Counted from the first letter of the stretch, positions 1 to 9,974 are shown. The stretch is DNA of 64,000 nucleotides from Pontibacter silvestris (GCF_020907275.1 NZ_JAJJWI010000013.1:19547-83546), one strand, 5' to 3'. Notes: generated from the letters alone by a model not told the origin. Program-made: numbers and translations.

Positions 1-616
1 TTCGTTCTCTGACAATAGTTAAAGGAACAGTGTCAATAATAACATTGGGTTCTATTTTAATAAGCCTAAACATTAAGTCTGATTCTTGGCTACTACTAAT
101 TTCCTCATTCCATCCCTCTACTTGTAGTAGCTTTTCTCTATTAAACAGATTTGCAGAAGTTATGCCTAAACTATTAATAGCAACACCAAGTACAATTGGA
201 TTTCTATTATGACTTATGATTTTCTTCTCTACTCCATTAACAAAACGTCGAATATAACTACCAGCAATAAATGATACCGGAGAAGCTATCCCTTGCAATA
301 AATTATGTTGTTCTTCAATTTTTTTTGGTAACAATAAATCATCCGCATCTAAAAATTGGACCCATTGACCTTTTGCTAAGTATAAGCCTTTATTTCTTGC
401 TGCACATGCACCTCTTTTTAATTCAGATGTTACTACAAGTTGAGAATAGTGTGACTTAAGCTCATTCAGAATAGTATAAGTTTGATCGGTAGAATTATTA
501 TCAACACAAATAACCTCAATATTTATATAGGTCTGCTTTAAAACCGATTCTACACAGTCCTTAATGTAGTTTGCTACATTGTAACATGGTATTACAACAG
601 AAATAAGTTGGAGCAT
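1..616 (-). CDS. Family 2 glycosyltransferase, partial (C-terminus beyond the window)
   Basis: The reading frame starts at ATG 616 and stays open to the left edge, so about 205 N-terminal residues are seen and the C-terminus is missing. The N-terminus reads ISVVIPCYNVANYI, followed by DNNSTDQT (nucleotide-sugar binding) and LDADD (the metal-binding DxD-type motif), which is the classic GT-A fold of family GT2. It would transfer a sugar from an activated donor to a growing surface glycan at the cytoplasmic face. It is the first visible member of a run of minus-strand glycosyltransferases and lies 36 bp downstream of the GT4 gene. Donor and acceptor cannot be read from sequence. Confidence 0.85.
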   Translation of the reverse strand, partial: MLQLISVVIPCYNVANYIKDCVESVLKQTYINIEVICVDNNSTDQTYTILNELKSHYSQLVVTSELKRGACAARNKGLYLAKGQWVQFLDADDLLLPKKIEEQHNLLQGIASPVSFIAGSYIRRFVNGVEKKIISHNRNPIVLGVAINSLGITSANLFNREKLLQVEGWNEEISSSQESDLMFRLIKIEPNVIIDTVPLTIVRER

Positions 617-652
617 AACATTATCAAGTACTTATATTAGTTGCTACAGATA

Positions 653-1894
653 TTAAATACCTTTGGCTACTTTATTATATAAATGAATTATTTTTTTATC
701 ATTGACTGTTACATCGAACTTTTCCTTTACAAACATTCTTCCAGCTTTACCCATATTGGCTCTTAATGATGGATCCCTCAGCAGTAATTCAATTTTAGAA
801 CTTAATTCTCCAATATCTTCAGGAGGCACTAAGAAACCAGTAACACCATCAATTAAACCTTGTTTAGTGCCTCCAACATCTGTTACAACAACAGGAACTT
901 CTACTGCTTGAGCTTCCTGTATCACTAGTCCTTGATTTTCTTGCCTTCCACTTTCAGCTATAATTCCTGGTGATAAGAACACATCTGATATTTGAAGCGC
1001 TTCTAATATCTCTGTTTGGTTTTTAAGACCTACTAAACTTATAAATTCAGTAAGTTGTTCTTTTTTAACTAGTTCTTTTAACTCTTCATGAAGTGGTCCT
1101 GCCCCTATTACTGTATATCTAATATTCGTGTATCCCTTTTGAATAAGGTCTTTGATAGTTAAAATTCCGTAGTGAAAACCTTTAAAATCAACCAACCGAC
1201 CTACTGATATAATAAAGAAAAAGTTTTTCTCATTTATTGTATGCGGTTTATTAGGTAGAGGTTTGAAAAGTGTTGTATCTAGAGCTTCAGGTATATATAC
1301 TGCTTTAGAAGCATCTCCTCCTAATCTTTGATAGCCTAAAGCAGTGAAATCAGAATTTACAATAAATGCTTTACCTTCATTAAAAAGATATTTATAAGAA
1401 ATAGTCTTAATAAACTGCTTATTATGAATATCATAACCATGCAAGTGGGTTATGATTGCGCCTTTACATAAATTTAGATTTTGTAATTGTATAGCTACAT
1501 TACCATTGGGTGCATAATGGCAATGAACGATATCATAGTTACCTTTATCAATAAAGGGAATTGCTCTGAAAAATAAAGAAAGCCTTGTTAAGTAGTTTAT
1601 ATGAAACTTAGTAATTAGACACTTTAACAAAAGACGAAAACTTTTGAAGCTTCTTGTACCTAGCTTGATACAACCTAAAATTTTATCAACTCTTGAGCTA
1701 GGATAAATTGGGGGATAATAAGTATTCTTTTGAAGGTTATGTTTATAAAATAACTGATGAAAAGCACCTTGCTTTGCCTTATGAGTAGGAAAGACATGAA
1801 CAGTATAACCAATATTTTTAAGACCAACAATGTGGTTCAAAATAAAGGTTTCGGATATTAGAGGAAACTCATCAACTAGAACAGCAACTTTCAT
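653..1894 (-). CDS. Family 4 glycosyltransferase
   Basis: A 413-residue GT-B fold glycosyltransferase. The N-terminal half carries the acceptor-binding domain (KVAVLVDEFPLISETFI, HCHYAPNG). The C-terminal Rossmann half carries VGRLVDFKGFHYGI and an E-x7-E motif (ENQGLVIQE) that binds the donor nucleotide in family GT4. No signal peptide or membrane segment is evident, so it should act at the cytoplasmic membrane face. It sits inside an AT-rich glycosyltransferase run. The C-terminal half resembles colanic-acid-type mannosyl- or galactosyltransferases, but the sugar is not predictable. Confidence 0.9.
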   Translation of the reverse strand: MKVAVLVDEFPLISETFILNHIVGLKNIGYTVHVFPTHKAKQGAFHQLFYKHNLQKNTYYPPIYPSSRVDKILGCIKLGTRSFKSFRLLLKCLITKFHINYLTRLSLFFRAIPFIDKGNYDIVHCHYAPNGNVAIQLQNLNLCKGAIITHLHGYDIHNKQFIKTISYKYLFNEGKAFIVNSDFTALGYQRLGGDASKAVYIPEALDTTLFKPLPNKPHTINEKNFFFIISVGRLVDFKGFHYGILTIKDLIQKGYTNIRYTVIGAGPLHEELKELVKKEQLTEFISLVGLKNQTEILEALQISDVFLSPGIIAESGRQENQGLVIQEAQAVEVPVVVTDVGGTKQGLIDGVTGFLVPPEDIGELSSKIELLLRDPSLRANMGKAGRMFVKEKFDVTVNDKKIIHLYNKVAKGI

Positions 1895-2000
1895 TAAGAA
1901 TATTTAGGTAGAATGTTTACATTATTTTCTAAAGAACACTATTTTAAGGGTCCTTTCATCATGATATTAAATGTTTTACTTGTTAATCTTTAATTAACTC

Positions 2001-2945
2001 TTATTCTTTTGAAATAGAGACCTTCTTATTAAAAAGATATTTCAAAGGTTTAAATAAAAACTTTATCTTTTCTATTGAATTATACAACCCACCATGATAG
2101 AATGAAATAAACAGACTATAATACATGGATGCTATTTTCTTATTCTCAAATTCAATGCATGCTTGCCAATAATAGAATTTTTCATGATGAATAGCCAATG
2201 CTTTTTTTGTTAGGTTTTTAGCACTTTTAGAACGAAGACGTCGTACATAGGTGTCTCTCCTAACGACATTGTGCCACCGCATGGCATTCATCACGTTTTT
2301 ACCAGTAGATATACCTCCTGGATGTTGTCTATAATAGTAGAGAGGTTCGTCAATATAAATAAACTCACCTACTTCCTCTAATTTGTAATATAAATCCTGG
2401 TCTTCAGCGCTTAAATAGGATGGATTGATTTTAGATGTTAACTCATATTTATCTCTCTTAAATGAAGCAAAAGCTGAAACCCTTTTCCCATTTGTATTTG
2501 TAAAATATGTTTCTCCGGTTGCAATAGGGCCAACAGTATCATTTATTTTTATAATGTTCAAATCTGAGTCACATAAAAAGTGTGTAGAATAGGCTAGGCT
2601 AATTTCAGGCAAAGATAAATGTACATCAACCATCAATTGTAAAGCATTAGTAGTGATAGTGTCATCAGGATCTAGAAATGCTAAAATATCGCCACAAGCT
2701 AAATCTGTTAACTTCCTTTTTGTTACTCCAACACCTTCATTCTTCTCATTAAAAAAAATTTTTATCTTATCATTTAGCTCAAGCTCCTTATAAATAGATA
2801 TTGATTCATCATTAGAATAGTCATCTACGATAATGATTTCCCACTTACTATAAGTTTGAGCAATAACTGAGTTTATAGCTTCTCGCAAATACCTGCCATT
2901 ATTATAATTTGCAATTAATATTGAAAAAAGAGGTGAAGGTGTCAT
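2001..2945 (-). CDS. Family 2 glycosyltransferase
   Basis: A 314-residue GT2 protein. The N-terminus has FSILIANYNNGRYL, VDDYSNDES and LDPDDT, which are the nucleotide- and metal-binding motifs of the GT-A fold. A basic C-terminus (FLFKPLKYLFNKK) may lie against the membrane. It is followed by a 106-bp gap before the GT4 gene and preceded closely by another GT2 gene, consistent with one long polysaccharide transcript. AT-rich composition matches its glycosyltransferase neighbours and contrasts with the exporter genes upstream. Confidence 0.88.
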   Translation of the reverse strand: MTPSPLFSILIANYNNGRYLREAINSVIAQTYSKWEIIIVDDYSNDESISIYKELELNDKIKIFFNEKNEGVGVTKRKLTDLACGDILAFLDPDDTITTNALQLMVDVHLSLPEISLAYSTHFLCDSDLNIIKINDTVGPIATGETYFTNTNGKRVSAFASFKRDKYELTSKINPSYLSAEDQDLYYKLEEVGEFIYIDEPLYYYRQHPGGISTGKNVMNAMRWHNVVRRDTYVRRLRSKSAKNLTKKALAIHHEKFYYWQACIEFENKKIASMYYSLFISFYHGGLYNSIEKIKFLFKPLKYLFNKKVSISKE

Positions 2946-2981
2946 TAAACTTAAAATATGATATTAAAAGCTTGTTTAGTT

Positions 2982-3938
2982 TTAAAAGTAGTTAAATACA
3001 AAATAAACACTCCTAAAGGCTAATCTTCTAATCCTAAACATTTTACATACTTTAAAAAGTAAAATAAATTTGTTTTTATTACATACTTTCAAGTACCTTA
3101 TAATTGATTCATAAAATTCATTATCATTTTGATCTTTGAGAACATACAAACTGTCTTTGATCTTCTTTATTATATAAGGATAGATATACTTGTGTTTATA
3201 ACTAAACTCGTGTAATACATCAATTTGAGCTTCAATCACTTGTTTTAAGTTTAACTTGTTTTCATCTGAAACAGAGTCAGATCGATCTCGATAAGCAGCC
3301 AGAACATAATCTATACCCTCAATTTTATAGCCATGAAGAAGAATCTTTAACCATAAATGATAATCTTCAGCATTTTGTATGTTTTTCTTCTCTGTAAAAC
3401 CACCTACTTTATCTATAACCTTTTTTTTACAAATGGCCGTTAAAGTAGGAATTCTATTTCTTTTGATAAATGCAATTGCCCCTTCCTCACCATAGTAAAC
3501 TCCATTTTTAGTTTGAAGTACTTTTGTATTCTCTATTAAAAACTCGTTTCTGAAAATATAAGTATCTGAAAATATTAAATCCGCTTCTGACTTACTAAAA
3601 CATTTGATCTGAATTTCCAGCTTTTCGGATAGCCACAGGTCATCAGAATCAATAAAAGCAATGTACTTACCTTTCGCGGCTGATATTCCTGTGTTTCTTG
3701 CTTTTCCTTGTTTTCCATTTTCTTGATAGAGGTACTTTATACGGCAATCACTCCTCACAAAGCCTTTCACTAATGAAGCAGTATTATCAGTTGAGCCATC
3801 ATCAATAACAATCAGTTCCCAATTGACATAAGTTTGTAATACTACACTTTTAATTGATTCAGCTATATATTTACCTGCATTATACGCAGGCATGATTACG
3901 CTCACCAAAGGAAGTTCTGCAATGCCGTTCAACATCAT
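2982..3938 (-). CDS. Family 2 glycosyltransferase
   Basis: A 318-residue GT2 protein with VSVIMPAYNAGKYI, IDDGSTDNTA and IDSDDLW near the N-terminus (residues about 10-105), the donor and metal sites of the family. Its start overlaps the stop of the upstream gene in an ATGA arrangement (3935-3938), so the two are probably translationally coupled. Two consecutive ATG codons could serve as start (3938 or 3935). It should add one sugar to the surface glycan; specificity is unknown. Confidence 0.88.
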   Translation of the reverse strand: MMLNGIAELPLVSVIMPAYNAGKYIAESIKSVVLQTYVNWELIVIDDGSTDNTASLVKGFVRSDCRIKYLYQENGKQGKARNTGISAAKGKYIAFIDSDDLWLSEKLEIQIKCFSKSEADLIFSDTYIFRNEFLIENTKVLQTKNGVYYGEEGAIAFIKRNRIPTLTAICKKKVIDKVGGFTEKKNIQNAEDYHLWLKILLHGYKIEGIDYVLAAYRDRSDSVSDENKLNLKQVIEAQIDVLHEFSYKHKYIYPYIIKKIKDSLYVLKDQNDNEFYESIIRYLKVCNKNKFILLFKVCKMFRIRRLAFRSVYFVFNYF

Positions 3939-4957
3939 GAAAGGGTAATCAATAAATTATGTTGAATAGCATGTACTACATCTCTAAATCGAGGAGCTAA
4001 CATTAATAACTCTTTTAAATCAGATTTTCTCCTTATATAGTTTAATTCTGCCATCAAAGAACTCGTACTTTTAAATTCCCTTTTAGCAGAAATAGCCTGT
4101 TTAGTTTTATCTTTTACCATGCTTGTATACATAGAAATCAGCCCAAGCTTTCTTTTAGCCTTAACCTCATAATTAATAAACCGATATAATTCAAAATACG
4201 TGTCCGTTTTACCAAAACCTTGAAACATGTTATTTAAAATATTCTTACTCATCCTGGTTTCAGGCATATAATGTTTTAAAACAAGTTTATCAGAGTAGTA
4301 AAATGGAATGCCTAAGTTTTGAAAAATGATACATAATTCTGAATCCTCCCCAACAGCTTTGCCTTTATTCTTACTTGTAATAAAACTAAAGCCCTTATCT
4401 CTAATATCTTTCCAGTAACTGGTTTTAACAACAAGACCTGCCCCCCAAAGATAATTTTGCTTTGTTGTAGGTAGCAGCCCTTCTCTTTCAGCTTGATTTC
4501 CTACAGCAAAAGCAACATGGGGCAATTTGTTAAACCAAATTGGTTGCTCTCCCTCAAATACAGGTATATTGTATCCACCAATTAACCCCACATTAGGATG
4601 TGAATTGAGGATTTCTAATATGTAGAGAATGTAGCTTTCGTCAAGCCAATTATCATCATCTACGGTAATTATGAAAGGAAAGGCAGCATTATCATAACCT
4701 GCTTCTATAGCATATCCCTTACCTTGATTTTTCTCTGTTATTATCCTTAGCGGAAATGGATTTCCTAATCGTATCCAAATTTCAGAAGCAGTAGTAATGG
4801 TATTATCTGTCGAAGCGTTATTAACTAATATAAGTTCTAAAGAAACATTTGGGGGGTACTTTAAATTAGATAAATGCTTAAGAGTAGGTTGAAGTCGCTT
4901 CTCTCCATTATAAGTACATAAGATTATAGAGAAACCTTCTATAGTAGTACTGTTCAT
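3935..4957 (-). CDS. Family 2 glycosyltransferase
   Basis: A 340-residue GT2 protein. FSIILCTYNGEKRL, VNNASTDNT and VDDDNW mark the GT-A nucleotide and metal sites, and the later GEDSELC resembles the ED-type catalytic base motif of the family. It overlaps the next gene by 4 bp and follows the preceding GT2 gene by 11 bp, so it is clearly operonic. Function is inferred as a sugar transfer in assembly of the exported polysaccharide. Confidence 0.88.
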   Translation of the reverse strand: MNSTTIEGFSIILCTYNGEKRLQPTLKHLSNLKYPPNVSLELILVNNASTDNTITTASEIWIRLGNPFPLRIITEKNQGKGYAIEAGYDNAAFPFIITVDDDNWLDESYILYILEILNSHPNVGLIGGYNIPVFEGEQPIWFNKLPHVAFAVGNQAEREGLLPTTKQNYLWGAGLVVKTSYWKDIRDKGFSFITSKNKGKAVGEDSELCIIFQNLGIPFYYSDKLVLKHYMPETRMSKNILNNMFQGFGKTDTYFELYRFINYEVKAKRKLGLISMYTSMVKDKTKQAISAKREFKSTSSLMAELNYIRRKSDLKELLMLAPRFRDVVHAIQHNLLITLS

Positions 4958-4968
4958 TGTACCTCAAG

Positions 4969-5784
4969 TTACTTGCAAATTTTTTGATAAAGCCTTTGTA
5001 CTGCCATCAGAGCTTTGATTGACTTTCTGTTAACTAACTGTTTTAACTTTAAATTTTCTTCAATCAAAATTTCAGTACAATCGACGAGATTCCGGACTTG
5101 AAGTGGTACTACACTGTTCCATATTTCTTGTTTTTCTAATCTATAGGCTTTAAAGTTATCAGAAGCACTCATGCCATTAAAATCATATATAATGATTGGA
5201 TATTCTATATGTTCAAATACTTTATCATTAATTAAACTTTTTATCCATAACCAATAATCAGAAGCTAACTTATTGCTTTCAGGATATAAACCGAATTCCA
5301 GAAAAAGCTTAGAACTTATTAGTGCTGATTGATGATTAATGGTGTCTTTTTTAAGAAAAATGAGGTCTAACTCTTTAGGATGTTTCCAATAACTATTATT
5401 TGGTATATTTACATGATTATGATTAATCGCATACATATCACCATAATAAATATCCCTCTCAGGTACTTTCTCGATATATTTAGCGCAATATTCTAAACTC
5501 TTCTCATCTGAAAATTTGTCGCCGCTATTCAAAAACATTAAATAAGCTCCTGTAGCTTTTAAAATGCCCTTATTCATAGCATGATAAACACCATTATCTT
5601 TCTCACTACTCCAATAATCAATATTCTCCTCAAACTCCTTTATAAGTTCTACACTACCATCACTTGATCCTCCATCAATAACAATATATTCAAAGTCTTT
5701 GAAGCTTTGGGTAATCACGCATTCGATAGTTTGTCTTAACCCTACTGCGTTATTATAGTTAATTGTAATTATACTAATTTTCAT
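4969..5784 (-). CDS. Family 2 glycosyltransferase (WcaE/LNSGD type)
   Basis: A 271-residue GT2 protein with ISIITINYNNAVGL, IDGGSSDGS and LNSGD. The LNSGD variant of the DxD site with the phrase KDNGVYHAMNKG is typical of the subfamily found in colanic acid and other capsule clusters (WcaE-like). It lies between the GT4 gene upstream (38 bp) and another GT2 gene downstream (11 bp). The exact linkage formed is not predictable. Confidence 0.88.
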   Translation of the reverse strand: MKISIITINYNNAVGLRQTIECVITQSFKDFEYIVIDGGSSDGSVELIKEFEENIDYWSSEKDNGVYHAMNKGILKATGAYLMFLNSGDKFSDEKSLEYCAKYIEKVPERDIYYGDMYAINHNHVNIPNNSYWKHPKELDLIFLKKDTINHQSALISSKLFLEFGLYPESNKLASDYWLWIKSLINDKVFEHIEYPIIIYDFNGMSASDNFKAYRLEKQEIWNSVVPLQVRNLVDCTEILIEENLKLKQLVNRKSIKALMAVQRLYQKICK

Positions 5785-5822
5785 CTAAAGCAGGTGCAAT
5801 GAAGAATTATCAAAGCTTAACA

Positions 5823-6968
5823 CTATTCCTTATAGAAATTTTGTTGTAGAATTCTAAATACTGAATCAGCATATTTCTCTTGAGTAAAGTTGTCATAAGC
5901 CCATTTCCAGCAGCTTTCTGCTATAGCCTTATATAATACGTCATTTACAATTAATTCCTCCATTTGTAATGCTAAACTTTCGATACTTCCATCATATAAA
6001 AGGCCAGTAATTTTATGATTAATTAATTCTTTAGTAGCAGCACTGTTACGTCCAATAACTGGCGTTTTACAACACATAGACTCTACCGTTACTCTTCCCA
6101 TAGCCTCATTTTTAGAGCACATCAAAGAAACATCTGAAGACAAAAAAACCGAAAAAGGGTCTGACACTACACCTAAAAAAGAAACATCTTCGATTTTATT
6201 TGTGTTAACATAACTTTGTAATTGCTGTGCATTTCCACCTCCCGCTATCTTTAGCTTTACGTTTTTAAACTTTCTCTTTACAATTTCAAAAGCCTTAATA
6301 GCGTCAATCTGCCCTTTATCGTGATGAATAAGACCAACGATACAAAATATAAATTCATCCTTAGATGTATTTAATTCTCTATTTTTGTACTTCAGTACTG
6401 CTTTTTTTGTCTCAACTCCATTATATATAATATATGATTTGGAACAATTATCATTAACATAATAATCACGTAAGCATTTTGAAACAAATATTAAGGCTTT
6501 AGAACTTCTTAGAAGTAGTTTGAATAAAGAATAACCAAAGTTTGGATATAATTGATATTGTAATTCAGCAAATTCTCTTATGTGCCATAAGTGTGGTAGG
6601 TTGAGTAATTTTGAAACGTAAAAACCAGTATAGAATACAGAAGAATTACTATAAATCGCTTCTAAATGGTAATTTTTTAATATTCTAGCTATTCTATTTG
6701 CAGATCGATAATTATAATATAGTAATTTTGATTTAAAATACAAGCTTTTTACATTATACGAATTAAGGTTCTTATCAATAAAGTCAAGACTGAAGTTCAA
6801 TATTAAATAATTGATATTGAGATCTTCTAAAACGCTTAGTAGTTCTCCCTTGTTAGGAACAATAACAACGGGATCTACTCCATAGCTATTTAACCCTTTT
6901 ATTAAATTTATCAAAGATCTATTAGCTCCATATAAAGAAGTATAATGAGTAAAGAATGCAATCTTCAT
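5823..6968 (-). CDS. Family 4 glycosyltransferase
   Basis: A 381-residue GT-B fold protein. The N-terminus (IAFFTHYTSLYGANRSLINLI) is the glycine-bearing acceptor-side loop. The C-terminal domain has FCIVGLIHHDKGQ and the E-x7-E donor motif EAMGRVTVE, placing it in GT4. It starts 18 bp after the methyltransferase-like gene and is strongly AT-rich, as are all genes from here to the left edge. Confidence 0.9.
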   Translation of the reverse strand: MKIAFFTHYTSLYGANRSLINLIKGLNSYGVDPVVIVPNKGELLSVLEDLNINYLILNFSLDFIDKNLNSYNVKSLYFKSKLLYYNYRSANRIARILKNYHLEAIYSNSSVFYTGFYVSKLLNLPHLWHIREFAELQYQLYPNFGYSLFKLLLRSSKALIFVSKCLRDYYVNDNCSKSYIIYNGVETKKAVLKYKNRELNTSKDEFIFCIVGLIHHDKGQIDAIKAFEIVKRKFKNVKLKIAGGGNAQQLQSYVNTNKIEDVSFLGVVSDPFSVFLSSDVSLMCSKNEAMGRVTVESMCCKTPVIGRNSAATKELINHKITGLLYDGSIESLALQMEELIVNDVLYKAIAESCWKWAYDNFTQEKYADSVFRILQQNFYKE

Positions 6969-6986
6969 CTATGATATTTCTGCAAA

Positions 6987-7721
6987 TTATTTGATATTAT
7001 ATGTCCTTCCTCTATATAATCTAGAAAATGAGTTATTCAATTTTTCAAGATTAAAGCTATATTTTTCAGACCACATTTGTATTATAGATTTTTCTCCATC
7101 TCTATCTGTATCATCTAAGAATAATGAGAAGTCCTCAGCAAGAAAATTATAAACATAAGGTAACGCAGGATAGCGACTTTGCTCTATTTCTTTATGCCAT
7201 GCTTCTGGACCATCTACAAGAACACAATCAACTTTTCCTTTATACCTTTCTAAAACTTGTAGTTTTTCAATATTATACCAGTCATTATTATTTAAAGACA
7301 ACGCACAACTACTTAATTCAGCCTTTATAAGATGTATATTGTTTAAATCAAGTGATTCTTTTTTTATATATTTAGAGATAATATTTAGCCATTCCTGATT
7401 ATTATCAAATGATATAAGTGTTACATCTTTTAGATTTAATTGTAGCAATAATTCTGAAAGGAATATTGTAGATATACCAGAACCAAACTCTACAATTACT
7501 TTTCTATTATTTATGATTATATCATTAAGAAAATATGTAATTGATGAATATCTAAGGGATGACTCAGTATAAGGTAAATATGGTAAAGAGTTTAGAAGAG
7601 ATGATAATTGTTTAGCTGATATAATATCTACTGAATTATTATATGTGATATCAACTAAAGAATTTATTGAACTAAGCTTTAATTTTATATCCTGAATATA
7701 CGCCTTAATTTTGTTTTTCAT
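6987..7721 (-). CDS. Class I SAM-dependent methyltransferase-like protein
   Basis: A 244-residue protein. VEFGSGISTIFLSELL (about residues 80-95) looks like the glycine-rich motif I of the Rossmann methyltransferase fold, SFDNNQEW like the acidic motif II region, and CVLVDGPEAWHKE like the motif IV region. It could methylate a sugar or glycan terminus, which in ABC-exported polysaccharides can act as the chain-termination mark read by the Wzt C-terminal domain. That link is inference, supported only by its position directly after the exporter ATPase gene (9 bp gap). The catalytic activity itself is not proven by the motifs. Confidence 0.65.
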   Translation of the reverse strand: MKNKIKAYIQDIKLKLSSINSLVDITYNNSVDIISAKQLSSLLNSLPYLPYTESSLRYSSITYFLNDIIINNRKVIVEFGSGISTIFLSELLLQLNLKDVTLISFDNNQEWLNIISKYIKKESLDLNNIHLIKAELSSCALSLNNNDWYNIEKLQVLERYKGKVDCVLVDGPEAWHKEIEQSRYPALPYVYNFLAEDFSLFLDDTDRDGEKSIIQMWSEKYSFNLEKLNNSFSRLYRGRTYNIK

Positions 7722-7730
7722 TTTGTTTTA

Positions 7731-9020
7731 TTAGTGAATTGTAAAAGAATGGTCAACAAGAAAGTAACCCTGTCCTTCAGGTAAAGAAGCTCCAGTACAG
7801 AAGAAGTCACCATTCACAACATTGAAAGAACCTGCATTAGGAACCCAATCTACGGTTTCTCCCATTACTCTCATGTTTAATGTAAATGAATAAGCTCCTT
7901 CTCTAAGCTGCAATTTAGGGACTTCAATATAAACCTTATTGACTTCAGGGGGTAAACTACTAAATGTTTGCTGTGTTAAATCAGTACTTAATAAGAGTAT
8001 CCGGTTATCCATACTGTCATTAACACCAATAGAGAAATGCACCTTCTTTAAGGTCTCTAAGGTTTTTTTTCTCATAAAACTTAATTCAATAATTACCTTA
8101 TGACCATTTAGCAAAGTAGTTACAGGAGTATAATTCTCATCTAAAAATTTCACCTCTGTATAAGTTACCAATTGATTACCTTTGCGATCTATCCTGTCTT
8201 TTAGACAAGAAGTAGAGAAAAGGCTCTCATTATCTTTTAAATAAAGATCAACTATATTTTTGATAGTCGATTGTTCATATATCTGCCCATCCTTCATAAA
8301 AAGACCATTGTCACACAAATTGAGCATTGATGCCATATTGTGGCTCACAAACAAAACTGTCCTCTCTCCTCCTTTCGCTACTTCCTGCATTTTACCGATT
8401 GCCTTCTTTTGAAACTCTGCATCTCCTACTGCTAATACTTCATCCACAATCAATATCTCAGGATCTAAATGAGCAGCTACAGCGAAAGCCAATCTTACTC
8501 GCATACCCGAAGAGTAACGTTTCACTGGGGTATCTATGTAGCGTTCTGTACCAGAGAAAGCCACTATCTCATCAAATTTAGCTCGCACTTCTGCTTTAGT
8601 CATGCCCATAATGGCACCATTTAAAAAAACATTTTCCCTACCAGTTAGCTCTTCATGAAAGCCTGTGCCTACCTCCAGCAAAGAGGCTATACGCCCTTTC
8701 GCTTTGATAGTACCTGTTGTTGGTGAAGTAACCCGCGAAAGCAGCTTTAGCAATGTAGATTTACCGGCACCGTTTTTACCAACAATGCCTAAAACCTCGC
8801 CTTGCTTTACTTCAAAATTAATATCTTTTAAAGCCCACACATATTCACTGCTTCCTTTGGTAGCACGGTCATTTGTCTCACCAATTTTCAGGTAAGGGTC
8901 TTCGTTCCCTCTCACGCGGTGCCACCAGCGGTTCAGATCGTGTGCAAGCGTTCCTGTGCCTACCACTCCCAGGCGATACTGTTTTGAGAGGTCCTCAACC
9001 TTAATGGCTATATCTGACAT
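7731..9020 (-). CDS. Polysaccharide ABC exporter, ATP-binding subunit with glycan-binding C-terminal domain
   Basis: A 429-residue Wzt-like ATPase. Residues about 45-245 form the nucleotide-binding domain: Walker A in GIVGKNGAGKST, signature YSSGMRVRLAFA, Walker B ILIVDEVLAVGD and the switch histidine in LFVSHN. Residues about 270-429 form an additional beta-rich domain typical of Wzt proteins that bind the polysaccharide end before export. It partners with the permease encoded 30 bp upstream. The extended C-terminus suggests that a terminal modification is recognised, as in E. coli O8/O9a systems (family knowledge, not shown here). Confidence 0.92.
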   Translation of the reverse strand: MSDIAIKVEDLSKQYRLGVVGTGTLAHDLNRWWHRVRGNEDPYLKIGETNDRATKGSSEYVWALKDINFEVKQGEVLGIVGKNGAGKSTLLKLLSRVTSPTTGTIKAKGRIASLLEVGTGFHEELTGRENVFLNGAIMGMTKAEVRAKFDEIVAFSGTERYIDTPVKRYSSGMRVRLAFAVAAHLDPEILIVDEVLAVGDAEFQKKAIGKMQEVAKGGERTVLFVSHNMASMLNLCDNGLFMKDGQIYEQSTIKNIVDLYLKDNESLFSTSCLKDRIDRKGNQLVTYTEVKFLDENYTPVTTLLNGHKVIIELSFMRKKTLETLKKVHFSIGVNDSMDNRILLLSTDLTQQTFSSLPPEVNKVYIEVPKLQLREGAYSFTLNMRVMGETVDWVPNAGSFNVVNGDFFCTGASLPEGQGYFLVDHSFTIH

Positions 9021-9050
9021 AGAATTTTAAAAGTAGTAAATCAAAAAAAA

Positions 9051-9902
9051 TTAAACAGTGTCCATGAAAGTACGCTGTACTCTGTTAAAAATGAGGGTGC
9101 CGAAGTACATAACTATAAAACAAAATAAAGTGCTGTACCCTAAATACGCCCAATGAAAAGTACCTTCCCCAAAGAAACCGTACCGAAAGGTTTCGATGAT
9201 TGCGCTCATGGGGTTAGCAAGTATGACCCAGCGCAGCTTCCCTTCCAGCGTGGAAAGCGGGTAAATAACCGGTGAGGCATACATGGCTAGCTGTACTCCG
9301 AAAGTTATCAGGAAGGTAAGGTCGCGGTATTTGGTAGTCATGGAAGAAATAATCATACCTAAACCCAGGCCTATTCCAGCCATCAGGAAGAGCAGGAAAG
9401 GAAAAAGCAGGGCGTACGCATTAGGCTGTATATCAGCGCCCTGCACCATGTAAAAAATCCAGACACCTATAAAGAGTAGGAACTGTACCCCGAACTTCAT
9501 CATGTTGCTTACAACCACTGAGAGTGGCATGATGAGGCGGGGAAAATAGACTTTCCCGAATATGTTAGCGTTCGAGATAAAGATGTTGGAGGTTTTGTTG
9601 ATACACTCAGCAAAGTAATTCCAGAGCACAATGCCACTTAGGTAAAACACCACATGCGGAATGCCATCAGTCGATAAGTTGGCTACCCTGCCAAATACAA
9701 ACGTAAATATGATGGTGGTCAGCACCGGCTGGAGAAAGAACCAGGTAGGGCCTAATACTGTCTGCTTATAGAATGTGACAAAATCCCTTCTGACAAACAG
9801 CAGCAATAAGTCTCTGTACCGCCATACTTCCTTTAGTTCCAGGTCGAAAAGGCTGGACTTTGGCTTGATTACCAAGGTCCAGTCTTCTTCTTTTTCCTTC
9901 AT
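9051..9902 (-). CDS. Polysaccharide ABC exporter, permease subunit
   Basis: A 283-residue ABC-2 type permease (Wzm-like). It has a cytoplasmic N-terminus with RRDFVTFYKQTVLGPTWFF, typical of polysaccharide and polyol-phosphate exporters, followed by about six hydrophobic segments. ATG at 9902 is preferred over a TTG one codon earlier. It pairs with the Wzt-like ATPase downstream and would move a completed lipid-linked glycan across the inner membrane. A perfect 13-bp hairpin at 9975-10009 separates it from gmd, so this gene may start a separate transcript that continues into the glycosyltransferases. Confidence 0.92.
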   Translation of the reverse strand: MKEKEEDWTLVIKPKSSLFDLELKEVWRYRDLLLLFVRRDFVTFYKQTVLGPTWFFLQPVLTTIIFTFVFGRVANLSTDGIPHVVFYLSGIVLWNYFAECINKTSNIFISNANIFGKVYFPRLIMPLSVVVSNMMKFGVQFLLFIGVWIFYMVQGADIQPNAYALLFPFLLFLMAGIGLGLGMIISSMTTKYRDLTFLITFGVQLAMYASPVIYPLSTLEGKLRWVILANPMSAIIETFRYGFFGEGTFHWAYLGYSTLFCFIVMYFGTLIFNRVQRTFMDTV

Positions 9903-9974
9903 CAAAATGAGTCTTTTAATTAAAATTGAAAGCTAGTATTACTAGTTTCAAACTATAACGTACTTTTAAAATGC

